This document shows positions 8,936-19,402 of a stretch of DNA of 58,770 nt, piece after piece. Both the position numbers and the translations under genes were made by a program. Location: positions 1-58,770 of the forward strand of contig JAKCCH010000006.1 in the NCBI GenBank assembly GCA_021838945.1. The letters are read 5' to 3'. The notes under the pieces are model-generated. The model was given only the letters and a program-made list of their open reading frames with translations. It was not told where the DNA came from and made no database searches. Each line of letters starts with the position of its first letter. Within the stretch, counting starts at the first letter, position 1. Source of the DNA: Actinomycetes bacterium (GTDB taxonomy: Bacteria > Actinomycetota > Acidimicrobiia > Acidimicrobiales > Bog-793).

Positions 8936-10440
8936 CCGACGAGCCGAGCCTGGACGCCGCGCTCCGCAGCATGCTGCACGCGGAGGCCGAGGGATGGACT
9001 CCGTCGGCGAACCCGGCGTCGCTCGCCGAGCGCCTGCTCGGATCGATGGAAGACGCCGAGCGGAGTGCTGAGCGACGCGCGCGGGTCTCGACGCACCGGA
9101 GGCCCGGTGGGAGCGCGAGCCGAGGTCTCGGGACGCGGATACGGCCGTTCACGGTGGCGTTCCTGGCGGTCGTCCTCGTCGCATCGGGTGTCGGCGCCCT
9201 GGCAGCGACGCTGCACACGGCTGCCCCTCGTCAGACTCGTCCCAGTGGGACGAGTCCGACGAGCGTTCTCCCCTCCTCCGTGCCCGGGAGCAGTGTGCCG
9301 GGCACGACGGCGGGCGGGACCGCTGGGGCGCCGCCGATGCCCGCCCTCTCGAGTGACCCCTCCACCGTCCCGCCGGTCCGCCCTGGAGGGGTGCTCGCAC
9401 CCCGCAGCGCGGTCCCGTGGTCCTCAGTCGGTCCCGGATGGACCCTCGTCCTCTACGACAGCGCCAGGTGCTCGTGCGGCGTTCCACTGCGAGTCGAGGG
9501 ACCCGGATGGGAAGCGCTCCTCCTCGTGAGCCCGAGCGGAGCCCGTTACACGATGGCGCACTGGGCCGTTCGGCCTGCGGTCCACTGGACGCTCCTCGAC
9601 TGGTCCCGGGCGACCCGGACGGCTCTGCTCACCGGGTTCAGCGACAACCCCTCGGCGTCGACGACGTTCGAGCTCGACCTCGTCACGGGAGCCGAGGCCC
9701 GCGTGGCGGCGGCCGGCGTGACGGGCTTCGCCCCGGACGGGACCGACCTTCTCGCCTCGTCGACGACCTCGGGCGACGTGACGACGATCGACGTCCTTCG
9801 GCCCGACGGGACCTTGCTCTCGCGCATCGCCAGCGCGCCTGGCGCGGCGGTCTATGTGGTACCGGGCGGGCTCGTCGTCAAGGACGCTGGGGGCCTACGA
9901 CATGTCACGGGCAGAGCGTCCAAGAACCTCGATCCGGCCGGGTTGACCTGTTCGTTCCTCCAGTACTGGAGCACGACGAGCATCCTCGCCGACTGTGGGA
10001 GGAGCGCCTCGTCAACGCCCACGCGGTGGATCCTGTCGTGGGACCGAGCCCCGAGGAGGTTCTCGCTGCCGGCGGCGACGGTGAGCGGACCGAGCGGGTC
10101 GCCGTGGAACGGGCAACCGTCGCGCCCACTCGCGATCTACGAGATGCCGAGCGGGACCTACGCCACTGACGCGGGTGCATGCGCTGCCACTTTCGTGGTC
10201 GAGCAGACCGGCGCGACGGCCACACAGCTCGTCCCGCCCGGCGTCTCACCCGCCGCGAACGTGCGCATCGCCGGCACTTCGGGCGAGAACCTGCTGATGT
10301 CGGTCGCCGGCGGCTGCACAGTGGCGGGCCGGTGGCTCCTCTACGACACCACGACCGGGTCGTGGAAGACCCTGCTCGGGTCCTACGCCGGCGAGGTCGG
10401 GCTCGTGTCTGAGGTGGTGTACCCGCAGTTCGCGCAGTGA
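8932..10440 (+). CDS. Membrane-anchored extracellular protein, possible anti-sigma/sensor partner
   Basis: ATGA overlap with the sigma gene; single TM IRPFTVAFLAVVLVASGVGALAATL then Pro/Ser-rich linker and beta-rich ectodomain. Confidence 0.65.
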   Translation: MTDEPSLDAALRSMLHAEAEGWTPSANPASLAERLLGSMEDAERSAERRARVSTHRRPGGSASRGLGTRIRPFTVAFLAVVLVASGVGALAATLHTAAPRQTRPSGTSPTSVLPSSVPGSSVPGTTAGGTAGAPPMPALSSDPSTVPPVRPGGVLAPRSAVPWSSVGPGWTLVLYDSARCSCGVPLRVEGPGWEALLLVSPSGARYTMAHWAVRPAVHWTLLDWSRATRTALLTGFSDNPSASTTFELDLVTGAEARVAAAGVTGFAPDGTDLLASSTTSGDVTTIDVLRPDGTLLSRIASAPGAAVYVVPGGLVVKDAGGLRHVTGRASKNLDPAGLTCSFLQYWSTTSILADCGRSASSTPTRWILSWDRAPRRFSLPAATVSGPSGSPWNGQPSRPLAIYEMPSGTYATDAGACAATFVVEQTGATATQLVPPGVSPAANVRIAGTSGENLLMSVAGGCTVAGRWLLYDTTTGSWKTLLGSYAGEVGLVSEVVYPQFAQ

Positions 10441-10571
10441 GGGGCATCACCTGGGAGGACAGCTCTAAGCGATACTCTCCGAGCACGATGAGGTTTCCTG
10501 AGCCTGGACCGCGCCCGCCCCGAAGTTGTGCCCGGCGTTGTGGACGTCCGGACCGCGGGTATCGACGCGCC

Positions 10572-11876
10572 GTGCGAACTGCGCCACGGCTGTCGCGCGC
10601 TTCGGCTCTCCTCGCCCTCGCGGTCGCCGCCGGCGGTCTCGCCGCGTGCGGCAACGCCGGCAACTCCGTCAGCAACAGCGGCAACACCAACGGGGTCACG
10701 TCGAACAAGATCGTCGTGGGCGGGATCGCGTCGCTGACCGGCCCGCTGCCGGCCGACTTCGCGCCTGTGTTCGACGGCGTGCGCGCCTACTTCGACATGG
10801 TGAACGCAGCCGGAGGCGTGAACGGCCGCAAGCTCGACTTTGCCTACGGCCTCGACGACGGGTCCAACCCCCAGCAGGACACCGTGCAGGCACGCGCGCT
10901 CGTGAGCGACGGCGTCTTTGCCGTCGTCGGCGTGGCCACCCCGAGCTTCGCCGGTGCCTCCTACCTCGCCTCCAACAACGTGCCGACGTTCGGCTACAAC
11001 ATCAACCCCGAGTGGGACCTCAGCAACAGCCTCTTCGGCTCGGAGGGGAGCTACATCGACTTCGAGCATCCGGGCGCAGAGCCGGCCTTCCTCGCCGAGC
11101 GCGTCCATGCGACGCGTGTCGGCATCCTCGCCTACAACGTCAAGCAGTCACAGCAGGCATGCATCGGCTTGGCGAACGTGATGAAGAAGTTCCACATCCA
11201 GGTGGCGTTCGAGGACCTGTCGATCTCGCCGCCCGCGAGCGACCTGACCGCCGATGTCACGAGGATGCAGAACGCTCACGTCGACTTCGTCGCGAGCTGC
11301 CTCGATCTCGGGGGCAACCTCGTGCTCTCGCGCACGCTGCAGGGCAAGGGGATGGGATCGGTCACGCAGTACTGGTACGACGGGTACGACGAGGCAGCCG
11401 TGCGGCAGAACGCCGCCCTCATGAACCACGTCTACCTCCTCATCGGCCACGTGCCCTTCGAGTCCGGCCAGACCCAGCCGAAGAAGTACCCCGCCATGGC
11501 GCTCTACCTGCGGGAGCTCAAGAAGTACTACCCCGGCGATCTCCCGAGCGAGGCATCGATCTCCGGCTGGGTGAGCGCGGAGATGTTCGTCGACGGCCTG
11601 CGCAAGATCGGTCGCGACGTCACGCGGCAGCGGCTCATCGACGCGATCAACTCCGAGACCAGCTGGACCGGCGGGATCGTCGCCCCCATCGACTGGAAGG
11701 ACGAGCACCACTCGCTCGGACCGATCGACTGCAACGCCTTCGTGCAGGTGCGGAACGGGCACTTCGTTCCCGTGTTCGGGTCCTCGAAGACCGTGTTCAC
11801 GTGCCTCAAGTACCCGCAGCCTTCGTCACATCACGTCCTCACGGCGGCGCCACCGCCAGACATCCCCGGAGCCTGA
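10572..11876 (+). CDS. ABC transporter substrate-binding lipoprotein, branched-chain amino acid type
   Basis: Lipobox LAACG; VGGIASLTGPLPADFAPVFDGVRAYFDMVNAAGGVNGRKL. Confidence 0.85.
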   Translation: MRTAPRLSRASALLALAVAAGGLAACGNAGNSVSNSGNTNGVTSNKIVVGGIASLTGPLPADFAPVFDGVRAYFDMVNAAGGVNGRKLDFAYGLDDGSNPQQDTVQARALVSDGVFAVVGVATPSFAGASYLASNNVPTFGYNINPEWDLSNSLFGSEGSYIDFEHPGAEPAFLAERVHATRVGILAYNVKQSQQACIGLANVMKKFHIQVAFEDLSISPPASDLTADVTRMQNAHVDFVASCLDLGGNLVLSRTLQGKGMGSVTQYWYDGYDEAAVRQNAALMNHVYLLIGHVPFESGQTQPKKYPAMALYLRELKKYYPGDLPSEASISGWVSAEMFVDGLRKIGRDVTRQRLIDAINSETSWTGGIVAPIDWKDEHHSLGPIDCNAFVQVRNGHFVPVFGSSKTVFTCLKYPQPSSHHVLTAAPPPDIPGA

Positions 11877-11885
11877 GCCTCGAGC

Positions 11886-13835
11886 GTGAGTCAGTTCCTG
11901 TCATACGCCATCCCCGGCTTGCCGTACGGATGCGTGTTCGCGCTCCTCGGGATGGGCCTCGTGCTCACGTACCAGACCTCGGCGGTCTTCAACCTCGCGT
12001 TCGGTGCGCAGGCATACGCCTCAGCCCTCGTGTTCTACGTGTGCGTGAGCGACGGGTGGCCGACCTGGGCTGCGTTTCTCGTCTCTGTGGTGTTCGGTGC
12101 GCCCCTGCTCGGCGTCGTGATCGACCTCGGGCTGTTCCGCTTCGTCCGGTCGCGGCCCGTGCTCGTGAAGCTCGTGGCGGCCCTCGGCCTCCTCATCGTC
12201 ATCCCCGCCGTCTTGCAGGTAGCGTTCGGCACGAGCAACCGTTACAGCCCTCCCTCACTGTGGCTGTCACCCTCGACCGTGTACTTCCGGGTCCTCGGCG
12301 ACCCCATCAACGGGGGCGAGCTCTCGACGGTCATCGTGACCGCGGCGGTGGCGCTGCTGCTCTCGCTCATGTTCCACTTCACCCAGACCGGCCTCCGGAT
12401 GCGTGCGATGGCGGAGAGCCCGCGCATGGTGCAACTGGCGGGGCTCTCGGCAGAGCGGGTCGGGATGACGAGCTGGATGCTCTCGAGCTTCCTCGCCGGG
12501 CTCGCCGGCGTGATCATCGCGCCGGTCTTCGGGAGCCTGCAGTCGCTCAACTTCACCCAGCTGCTCGTCGCCGCCGTCGCGGCGGCTGCCGCCGGCAGCC
12601 TGGTGAGCCTGCCCTACACCTTCCTCGGCGGGGTCATCCTCGGAATCCTCGAGGAGGTGCTCGGCGGCTACCTGCCCTCGGGCAACGTCCTCTCCTCCGG
12701 GTTGCGCCCCGGGTTCCCGTTCATCGTGCTACTGGCTCTCCTCCTGTTCCTGCCCGGCCTCCGGCGTCGTTGGGGACGGACCGACGACCCTCTCGCCGCA
12801 TGCGACCCTCCCCCGGCGCCGATCGCGTCCACCATGCGCGACCCGGCCTTGTACCGGGCGACGCGCATCGGGACGACGGTGTTCGTCATCGCCTTCGTCC
12901 TGTCGTGCCTCACCTGGATCACCGACAACTGGGTCTTCACGCTCTCTCAGGCCCTCGCCCTCTCGATCGTGTTCCTCTCGCTCGTCCTGCTCACGGGCAT
13001 GAGCGGCCAGATCTCCCTGTGCCAGGCTGCTTTTGCCGGCGTCGGTGCCTTCACCGCCGGCCAGCTCGCCATGCACTTCAACCTCTCGATTTTGGTCGGG
13101 ATCGTCGCAGCGGGTGTGGTGGCCGCCCTGGTCGGCGTCGTCGTCGCCCTGCCGGCTCTGCGAGTCGGCGGCCTCGCCCTCGCCCTGGCAACCCTCGCCT
13201 TCGGTCTGCTCGCCGACAACATCGGCTTCCAATTCAGCTGGTCGCTCAACGGTGACAGCGGCATCTCATTGCCGAGGCCGACCCTCGGGCCGATCAACTT
13301 CTCGAGCGACCGGAGCTTCTTCCTGCTCATCATCGTCGTCCTGGCGATCTGCATCGCCATCGTGGAGGCCATCCGCCGCGGGACCACCGGGCGCCAGCTG
13401 GCGGCGCTCCGAGGCAGCGAGCTTGCCGCCGCCAGCATCGGTATCAATCCGGCCAGGACCAAGATCGGGGTGTTCGCGCTCTCCGCAGGCCTCGCCGGCG
13501 TCGGAGGGGCGCTCTACGGATCGCTCGACTCGTCGGTGTCGGCGAGCGACTTCAACACGCTCGTCTCGCTCGTGTTCGTCGTCGTCGTGGCGACAGTCGG
13601 CGTGTACACGGTTGAGGGGGCGATCGAAGCCGGGCTCGCTTACGTCCTGCTCAACAACCTCGTCACCTCTTCGCTCCCGTCCTCGTGGGCCAGCCTGCTC
13701 GAGATCGTCTTCGGTGCCGGGGCGGTCGTCTACGTGCTGCATCCCGAAGGCGTGATCGAGTACCTGAAGCGCTTCGCGATAGAGCACCTCGTACGTGGTG
13801 GGGGCGAGCGTGCCGAGGCGGAGGTGCTCGCGTGA
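11886..13835 (+). CDS. Fused LivH-LivM-type ABC permease
   Basis: 649 aa containing two permease halves, each with its own TM set and EAA-like loop. Confidence 0.85.
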   Translation: MSQFLSYAIPGLPYGCVFALLGMGLVLTYQTSAVFNLAFGAQAYASALVFYVCVSDGWPTWAAFLVSVVFGAPLLGVVIDLGLFRFVRSRPVLVKLVAALGLLIVIPAVLQVAFGTSNRYSPPSLWLSPSTVYFRVLGDPINGGELSTVIVTAAVALLLSLMFHFTQTGLRMRAMAESPRMVQLAGLSAERVGMTSWMLSSFLAGLAGVIIAPVFGSLQSLNFTQLLVAAVAAAAAGSLVSLPYTFLGGVILGILEEVLGGYLPSGNVLSSGLRPGFPFIVLLALLLFLPGLRRRWGRTDDPLAACDPPPAPIASTMRDPALYRATRIGTTVFVIAFVLSCLTWITDNWVFTLSQALALSIVFLSLVLLTGMSGQISLCQAAFAGVGAFTAGQLAMHFNLSILVGIVAAGVVAALVGVVVALPALRVGGLALALATLAFGLLADNIGFQFSWSLNGDSGISLPRPTLGPINFSSDRSFFLLIIVVLAICIAIVEAIRRGTTGRQLAALRGSELAAASIGINPARTKIGVFALSAGLAGVGGALYGSLDSSVSASDFNTLVSLVFVVVVATVGVYTVEGAIEAGLAYVLLNNLVTSSLPSSWASLLEIVFGAGAVVYVLHPEGVIEYLKRFAIEHLVRGGGERAEAEVLA

Positions 13836-14713
13836 CCGAGGTGACGTCGACGTCGACGCAAGCGAAAGAGACGTCGGCTGCCGATGCGGCTGACTCGACC
13901 GCGACGGCGGCGCGGCCGTCTGCCGGCTCGGGCCGAGGCAGCCGACCGCTCCTCGAGGTGCGCGGCGTGACCAAGCGCTTTGGCGGGATCCAGGCCCTCT
14001 CGAACGTCTCGCTCGAGGTCGCGCCGGGCGAGACGGTCGGACTGATCGGACCGAACGGTGCGGGCAAGACCACGCTGTTCGACTGTGTGAACGGCCTGAT
14101 GCATCCCGACGCCGGAACCGTGATCTTCGACGGGCAGCGGATCGACGGGATGCCCGTGTACCGCAGGGCGCGGCTCGGGATCGGTCGCACCTTCCAGAAG
14201 ATCGAGCTCTTCGCCGGCGCGACCGTACGAGAGCAGCTCATGGTGGCCGAGCGCGAGAAGCGTGGCGACGGGCGCCTCTGGAAGGATCTCTTGTGGAGGG
14301 GAGCTCCGAGCCCCGAGGAGGTCGACGAAGTCGACCAGATGGTGAAGTCGCTCGGCCTCGAGGACGTGGCGGACACACCCGCCGAGGCGATCAGCCTCGG
14401 CCAGGGACGGCTCGTCGAGCTCGGGCGGGCGCTCGTCCAACGTCCCCGTCTGCTCCTCCTTGACGAGCCGTCCTCCGGCCTCGATTCCAACGAGACCACC
14501 GCACTGGCAGCGGTCCTGACAGTGGTCCGCCGTGACTTCGGTACGGCGATGCTCCTCGTCGAGCACGACCTCGACATGGTGGCGGCAGCCGTGACGCGTG
14601 TCTATGTGCTCGACTTCGGCCGAATGATCGCCAGCGGGCCGCTCGACGACGTGCTCAGCGACGATGCCGTTCGAGCGGCGTATCTGGGGCAAGCTCCCCT
14701 GGCGCCATCATGA
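13832..14713 (+). CDS. LivG-type ABC ATP-binding protein
   Basis: GPNGAGKTTLFDCVNG, SLGQGRLVELGRALVQRPRLLLLDEPSSGLD; GTG start overlapping the permease stop. Confidence 0.9.
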   Translation: MTEVTSTSTQAKETSAADAADSTATAARPSAGSGRGSRPLLEVRGVTKRFGGIQALSNVSLEVAPGETVGLIGPNGAGKTTLFDCVNGLMHPDAGTVIFDGQRIDGMPVYRRARLGIGRTFQKIELFAGATVREQLMVAEREKRGDGRLWKDLLWRGAPSPEEVDEVDQMVKSLGLEDVADTPAEAISLGQGRLVELGRALVQRPRLLLLDEPSSGLDSNETTALAAVLTVVRRDFGTAMLLVEHDLDMVAAAVTRVYVLDFGRMIASGPLDDVLSDDAVRAAYLGQAPLAPS

Positions 14714-15468
14714 GCGCACCCGGAGCCGAGGCGCTTCCCGCGGCGCTCCAATTCGAGCACGTCGATGCCGCCTACGGACGCTTCCGAGCTCTGTTCGACG
14801 TGTCCTTCACCGTCCCGTCGGGCTCCGTCACGGCCCTCCTCGGGCCGAACGGGGCGGGCAAGTCGACGGTGGCTCGCGTGGCGACCGGGCTGGTGCCTTC
14901 GACCGCAGGTCGCATCCTCGTGAGCGGGCGCGACGTCACGCATCAGCCGGCATGGAAGATCACACGCCTCGGCGTGGCGCACGCTCCCGAAGGGAGACCG
15001 GTCTTCGCGTCGTTGGACGTCGAGGACAACTTGCGGCTGACGTTTCTCAGCCAGTTGAGCCGGAAGGAGGCGGCCGACGCGCTCGAGCGCGCGTACGCAC
15101 GGTTCCCCCGGCTGGCGGAGCGGCGGTCCCAGCTCGCCGGGACGCTTTCGGGCGGGGAGCAGCGGATGCTCGCGCTCGCCCGGGTCCTCGTAGTCCCTCC
15201 ACGCCTGCTCGTCGTCGACGAGCTGACCCTCGGCCTCGCACCTCGCATGGTGGACGAGGTCTACAGAGCGCTCCGCGACATCCGCGACGCGGGGACATCG
15301 CTGCTCGTGGTGGAGCAGCAGATCCCGCGAGCGCTCGAATTGGCCGAGTTCGTCCTCGTGCTGCGAAAGGGCCGCCTGGTGCAGGCGCGCCCGGCCTCGG
15401 AGCTGTCCGCTGGCCTTGCCGAGGAGATCCTGTCGGTTCCGGCGGCTCCCGTGGACGGGAGCAGTTAG
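14710..15468 (+). CDS. LivF-type ABC ATP-binding protein
   Basis: GPNGAGKSTVARVATG, LSGGEQRMLALARVLVVPPRLLVVDE. Confidence 0.9.
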   Translation: MSAPGAEALPAALQFEHVDAAYGRFRALFDVSFTVPSGSVTALLGPNGAGKSTVARVATGLVPSTAGRILVSGRDVTHQPAWKITRLGVAHAPEGRPVFASLDVEDNLRLTFLSQLSRKEAADALERAYARFPRLAERRSQLAGTLSGGEQRMLALARVLVVPPRLLVVDELTLGLAPRMVDEVYRALRDIRDAGTSLLVVEQQIPRALELAEFVLVLRKGRLVQARPASELSAGLAEEILSVPAAPVDGSS

Positions 15469-15509
15469 TCGGCCGACTCCCCCGGATCAGGGCGGCGAGT
15501 CTGCCGGGG

Positions 15510-16040
15510 TCAGCAGCCTGCGGGCGTCTTGTTGCCGTTCGCGAGTGTGAGCAGCGTGCAAATGGTCACTTTGCTGACGAGCCACTTCGAGGACACGTAC
15601 ACGGCGAAACCCTTCGAGTTCGCCAGCAACGGCTTGTTCGACGGGGACACGATCGAGTAGGTCACGAGCGCGCAGGGACTCGACAAGGCCTCGGTCTGGC
15701 AGGCGCTTCCGGACTTCACCTGGATCGAGCTCACGACCGCCCCGGCGGCCTTCTTCGCGAGTGGCGAGCTCAACTCGCTCGTCATCGCCGCCTTGATCGA
15801 CTGGCCGTCCTGCACGACGGCGAGCTTGGGTGGGACGGATGGATCGGCCAGGTCGAACAGCGTCTTGAACGCCTTCTCGATCGCGGCTCTGGAAGCGGCT
15901 GCAGTAGGCGCGTTGCTGCTGGCCGTCGGTGCCGTGCTCGTCGTGGCACCCGAGTTGGCGGGCGTGCTCCCGCAGGCACAAGCGGCAAGAGCGAGCAGCC
16001 CGGAACCGGCGAGCGCCCACCAGGTATGCGGTCGAGTCAT
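15510..16040 (-). CDS. Putative lipoprotein, unknown function
   Basis: MTRPHTWWALAGSGLLALAACACGS lipobox-like signal, Ser/Thr/Ala linker, small domain. Confidence 0.7.
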   Translation of the reverse strand: MTRPHTWWALAGSGLLALAACACGSTPANSGATTSTAPTASSNAPTAAASRAAIEKAFKTLFDLADPSVPPKLAVVQDGQSIKAAMTSELSSPLAKKAAGAVVSSIQVKSGSACQTEALSSPCALVTYSIVSPSNKPLLANSKGFAVYVSSKWLVSKVTICTLLTLANGNKTPAGC

Positions 16041-16416
16041 CGAGTCGAGATTAGGGGAAGCCTGCTCCGTCCTGTCGGTGGTGCCTGCTCGCTGTGGTCG
16101 AGTCGCCTCACAGCGAGCCTCACCAGCCGTCCCCACATCTGGTCGGGGCCGCGACGACTCGTCGGTGTGCTGCCCCATCTGCGTAGACATCGCCGGTCGT
16201 CGGAGAGACGGCGTTCTCGACCTCGGCGCTCGAGTAACGACAGCGTGCGCTCAACCCGAAGATCTTGGACGCGACGGCGCCGAAGGCCGCCTTCCCGGCA
16301 CGCTCGGCACCTCCGGCGGGCGGGGACGTCGATCCGGCACCACCGGCGATTCTGGTCCGCGAAGATCGTGCCCACAAGCACTCGCGGGGCACACCCCGCG
16401 CGTGTCGGGCCTACGG

Positions 16417-17655
16417 TCAGATCTTCCCGGCGGAGTAGGTGTACTCGGACTCGAGCTTTTGCAAGCGGGGCCCAGTCAACACGACCCTCTGCCCGCTCGA
16501 GTTGCGGAAGACCACCTTGGAGACCTTGGTCACGCTGTAGAACGCCTTCTTCGCCACGATGTACCCGTACATCCGGGCGTTCGCCTTCTTCCAGAGGTCA
16601 GCCAGCTTCGTCGGCATCTTGTCGATGGTCGCGGGCAGGTGCTCCACGAGGTACCTCACGACTCTGGCCGCGTGCTTGGAAGCGAGGATCCCGTCGTACG
16701 CGTTCGGGTACCAGACCGAGTCCGAGATGCCCCGGACGAGGAGCCACGGGACGCCGAGCTGGCTGTTCATGAACGCAAAACCGTTCGCCTCGTTCTCCTC
16801 AGCGTCCGTCGGGTACAGCATGTTCTGCGCCTCGATCCACGAGAGCGGCTCTGTCCACACGTCCGCCTGGCCGATGATGCCGGCGACGACCTTGTTCTTG
16901 ATCGAGCCTGTGCGCGAGGGGATGCCCGTGGCGTCCGCGATGGTCGTCGACCCGATGAAGCTCGTCGCCATCGTCGCCGTGTGCACGAGTTGGTAGGGGG
17001 CCGAGTAGGCGGCGACGTACACGGCCTTGTGGTCAACCCCTGAGCCGTAGTTGTAGTTCTTCGCGTCGGACGGCGTCGGGAGCGGGGTGCCGTACCCGGT
17101 GATGATGTCGCCCCTCACGTCGGACCGACTCGTGAGGTTGATCTCCTCACCGCTGTAGCCCTGCTGGTACCCGCCGAGGAAGTAGTGGATGTTCGACTTG
17201 TCGACGACGAAGCCGCTCACGACGACATCCCCGACGTGCACCCGTGCGTTCTGAGCGCCGGCGGTGCCGGAGAACAGCACTGCCCGGGGGCGGAAGTTCT
17301 TGTCGAGCAAGTAGGTCGCGAGCTCAGCGGACTGGTCCACCTCCCCGCTTGCCACGTCGACGACCGGCTTCCCCGCGATCGTTCCCTCCCAGAAGCGCAG
17401 CCCGTCGATGTCCCGATGCCCCGTCACCTTCATCTCGGCGAGGATCGGGGCCTGCTCGGCCCCGAAGGCGTCGATGATCCCGATGGGAGCGAGCGCAGCT
17501 TCATGCCGAGCGGCCGCAGTGGCCTGTGCGCCCGACACGGCGAGCGACGCCGCCGGCACAGCGACGGCGACCGCCGCCACGACGGCGAGAGGGATCGTGA
17601 TCCGCCTCCTGCTCGTCCTGGCCAGCTTCCTCTCTAGACGTCCTCGTCCGGTCAT
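16417..17655 (-). CDS. Secreted nucleoside phosphorylase/nucleosidase-like protein
   Basis: Signal-like N-terminus; IGIIDAFGAEQAPIL, VLFSGTAGA, VGDVVVSGFVVDKSNIHYFLGG typical of the MTAN/PNP fold. Confidence 0.75.
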   Translation of the reverse strand: MTGRGRLERKLARTSRRRITIPLAVVAAVAVAVPAASLAVSGAQATAAARHEAALAPIGIIDAFGAEQAPILAEMKVTGHRDIDGLRFWEGTIAGKPVVDVASGEVDQSAELATYLLDKNFRPRAVLFSGTAGAQNARVHVGDVVVSGFVVDKSNIHYFLGGYQQGYSGEEINLTSRSDVRGDIITGYGTPLPTPSDAKNYNYGSGVDHKAVYVAAYSAPYQLVHTATMATSFIGSTTIADATGIPSRTGSIKNKVVAGIIGQADVWTEPLSWIEAQNMLYPTDAEENEANGFAFMNSQLGVPWLLVRGISDSVWYPNAYDGILASKHAARVVRYLVEHLPATIDKMPTKLADLWKKANARMYGYIVAKKAFYSVTKVSKVVFRNSSGQRVVLTGPRLQKLESEYTYSAGKI

Positions 17656-17901
17656 CGCAGTCCTCCTTCGGTTGCCCGTCGTGTCACGGGCGCCTTCGTC
17701 AGCCCGGGTCCGTCCGTGCCGACACGCTCATGGTCGCAAAGTCGTGCTGGCCCGGCAAGGGTCGGGACCCCGGCGCGCAGGTCCGCTGACCGGTCACACC
17801 GATCCACGAAGTCCCAGGACCCTCTCAGCGTTCGCCCACAGGCCACGCAGGATGCGCCTGCAAGCTGTCACCAGCAGAGCAGACTGGTCGGGAGAGTGGT
17901 C

Positions 17902-19353
17902 ATGGGCACGAACGAGACACCAGAACCGGAGTCAACCGAGAACAACGAGCCGGCGAAGGGCTCCGCCGACTTCGCCGGCTACTCCGCCGAGCCGGAGCCG
18001 ACCGGCGAGACTCCTCCGGCCCGTGCGACGCCGCCGTACGGGTACGGGTACTGGTACGGGTACGGGACGCCACCGAACTCGGAGCCGGGGCCGGGTACGG
18101 GGCCCGCTACGGGACCGGGGCCAGGGCCGGTGCCGGAGGCACCGCAACAGCGCAGGGCGCGTCCCGGTGCGATCGCGGCAGCGGTCGTTGCCGCGGCCTT
18201 GCTCGCCGGCGTCGGCGGTGGGTTCATCGGCCACGCCATCGGAGCTCCTGGATCGTCGACCGGCAACGCGCTCATCGGAGATTCGACTCCGTCGAGCAAC
18301 TCCGGCGGCGGGTCGAGTGGAACGGGGGGCTCCAGCTCCACGTCGACGCCGCAAGGCGGATCCGCGCAAGGCGCCACTCCCTCTGCGATCGCCGCAAGCG
18401 TCGACCCCGGGCTCGTCGACGTGAACACGGTCATCGACTACGGCAGGGCCGAAGGCGCCGGGACGGGGATCGTGCTCACCTCGAGTGGGCTCATCCTCAC
18501 GAACAACCACGTCATCGACGGGGCGACCACCATCAGGGTCACCGACGTCGGGAACGGCAGGACCTACAACGCCTCGGTCGTCGGATACGACATCACGAAG
18601 GACGTCGCGCTCCTGAAGCTCGACGGTGCGAGCGGGCTGCCGACGGTGAAGCTCGGCGACTCCTCGAAGGTCACGAACGGCGAGCGAGTCGTCGGGATCG
18701 GCAACGCGGGTGGCGTCGGAGGGACTCCGAGCTATGCCGCCGGCACCGTGACGGGAACGAACCGGTCCCTCACCGCGAGTGACGCCTTGACGGGGACATC
18801 GGAGCAGCTGAACGGCATGATCTCCACCGACGCCAACATCCGGGCCGGAGACTCGGGCGGTCCCTTGGTGAACACTGCCGGGCAGGTCATCGGCATCGAC
18901 ACGGCCGGGACGAGCACGTTCCAGGTCGCGTCGGCGTCGTCGACCGAGGGCTTCGCCGTTCCGATCAACACCGCGATGGCGGTCGTGCGCCAGATCGAGA
19001 ACGGGAGCGGTTCGGGGACGGTTCACGTGGGACCGACGGCGTTTCTCGGGGTGCAGATCACACCGAGCGGATCGGGCGGGTTCGGGCCCTTCGGCGGAGA
19101 CGGCGGGTCGAGTGCCGTCAACGGAGCCGCCATCTCGGGCGTGGTCGCCGGTGATCCGGCAGCCAACGCCGGGCTGAGCGCGGGAGACGTCATCACCGCC
19201 GTCGGCGGCCACACGGTGACGTCCTCGAAGGCGCTGCAGCAAGTGCTCGTCATAGACGAGCGACCAGGTGCGCGAGTGTCCGTCCAGTACGTCGACAGCT
19301 CCGGTGTGCAGCACACGGTGACCCTGCAGCTCGCCAGCGGCCCTCCGGCCTAG
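17902..19353 (+). CDS. HtrA/DegP-like trypsin-type serine protease with PDZ domain
   Basis: ILTNNHVIDGA, DVALLKLD, IRAGDSGGPLVN triad; C-terminal PDZ; YG- and GP-rich cytoplasmic tail, TM. Confidence 0.92.
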   Translation: MGTNETPEPESTENNEPAKGSADFAGYSAEPEPTGETPPARATPPYGYGYWYGYGTPPNSEPGPGTGPATGPGPGPVPEAPQQRRARPGAIAAAVVAAALLAGVGGGFIGHAIGAPGSSTGNALIGDSTPSSNSGGGSSGTGGSSSTSTPQGGSAQGATPSAIAASVDPGLVDVNTVIDYGRAEGAGTGIVLTSSGLILTNNHVIDGATTIRVTDVGNGRTYNASVVGYDITKDVALLKLDGASGLPTVKLGDSSKVTNGERVVGIGNAGGVGGTPSYAAGTVTGTNRSLTASDALTGTSEQLNGMISTDANIRAGDSGGPLVNTAGQVIGIDTAGTSTFQVASASSTEGFAVPINTAMAVVRQIENGSGSGTVHVGPTAFLGVQITPSGSGGFGPFGGDGGSSAVNGAAISGVVAGDPAANAGLSAGDVITAVGGHTVTSSKALQQVLVIDERPGARVSVQYVDSSGVQHTVTLQLASGPPA

Positions 19354-19402
19354 GCGACCGATCCTCCGAACCTCCCTGTCACGAGCCCACTCGCCCGGAT
19401 GC

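Noticed and set aside
18030-18150. Repetitive GTACGGG/GGGCCGG stretch as a non-coding repeat array
   Set aside because: Explained as the YG- and GP-rich N-terminal tail of the HtrA-like protease.
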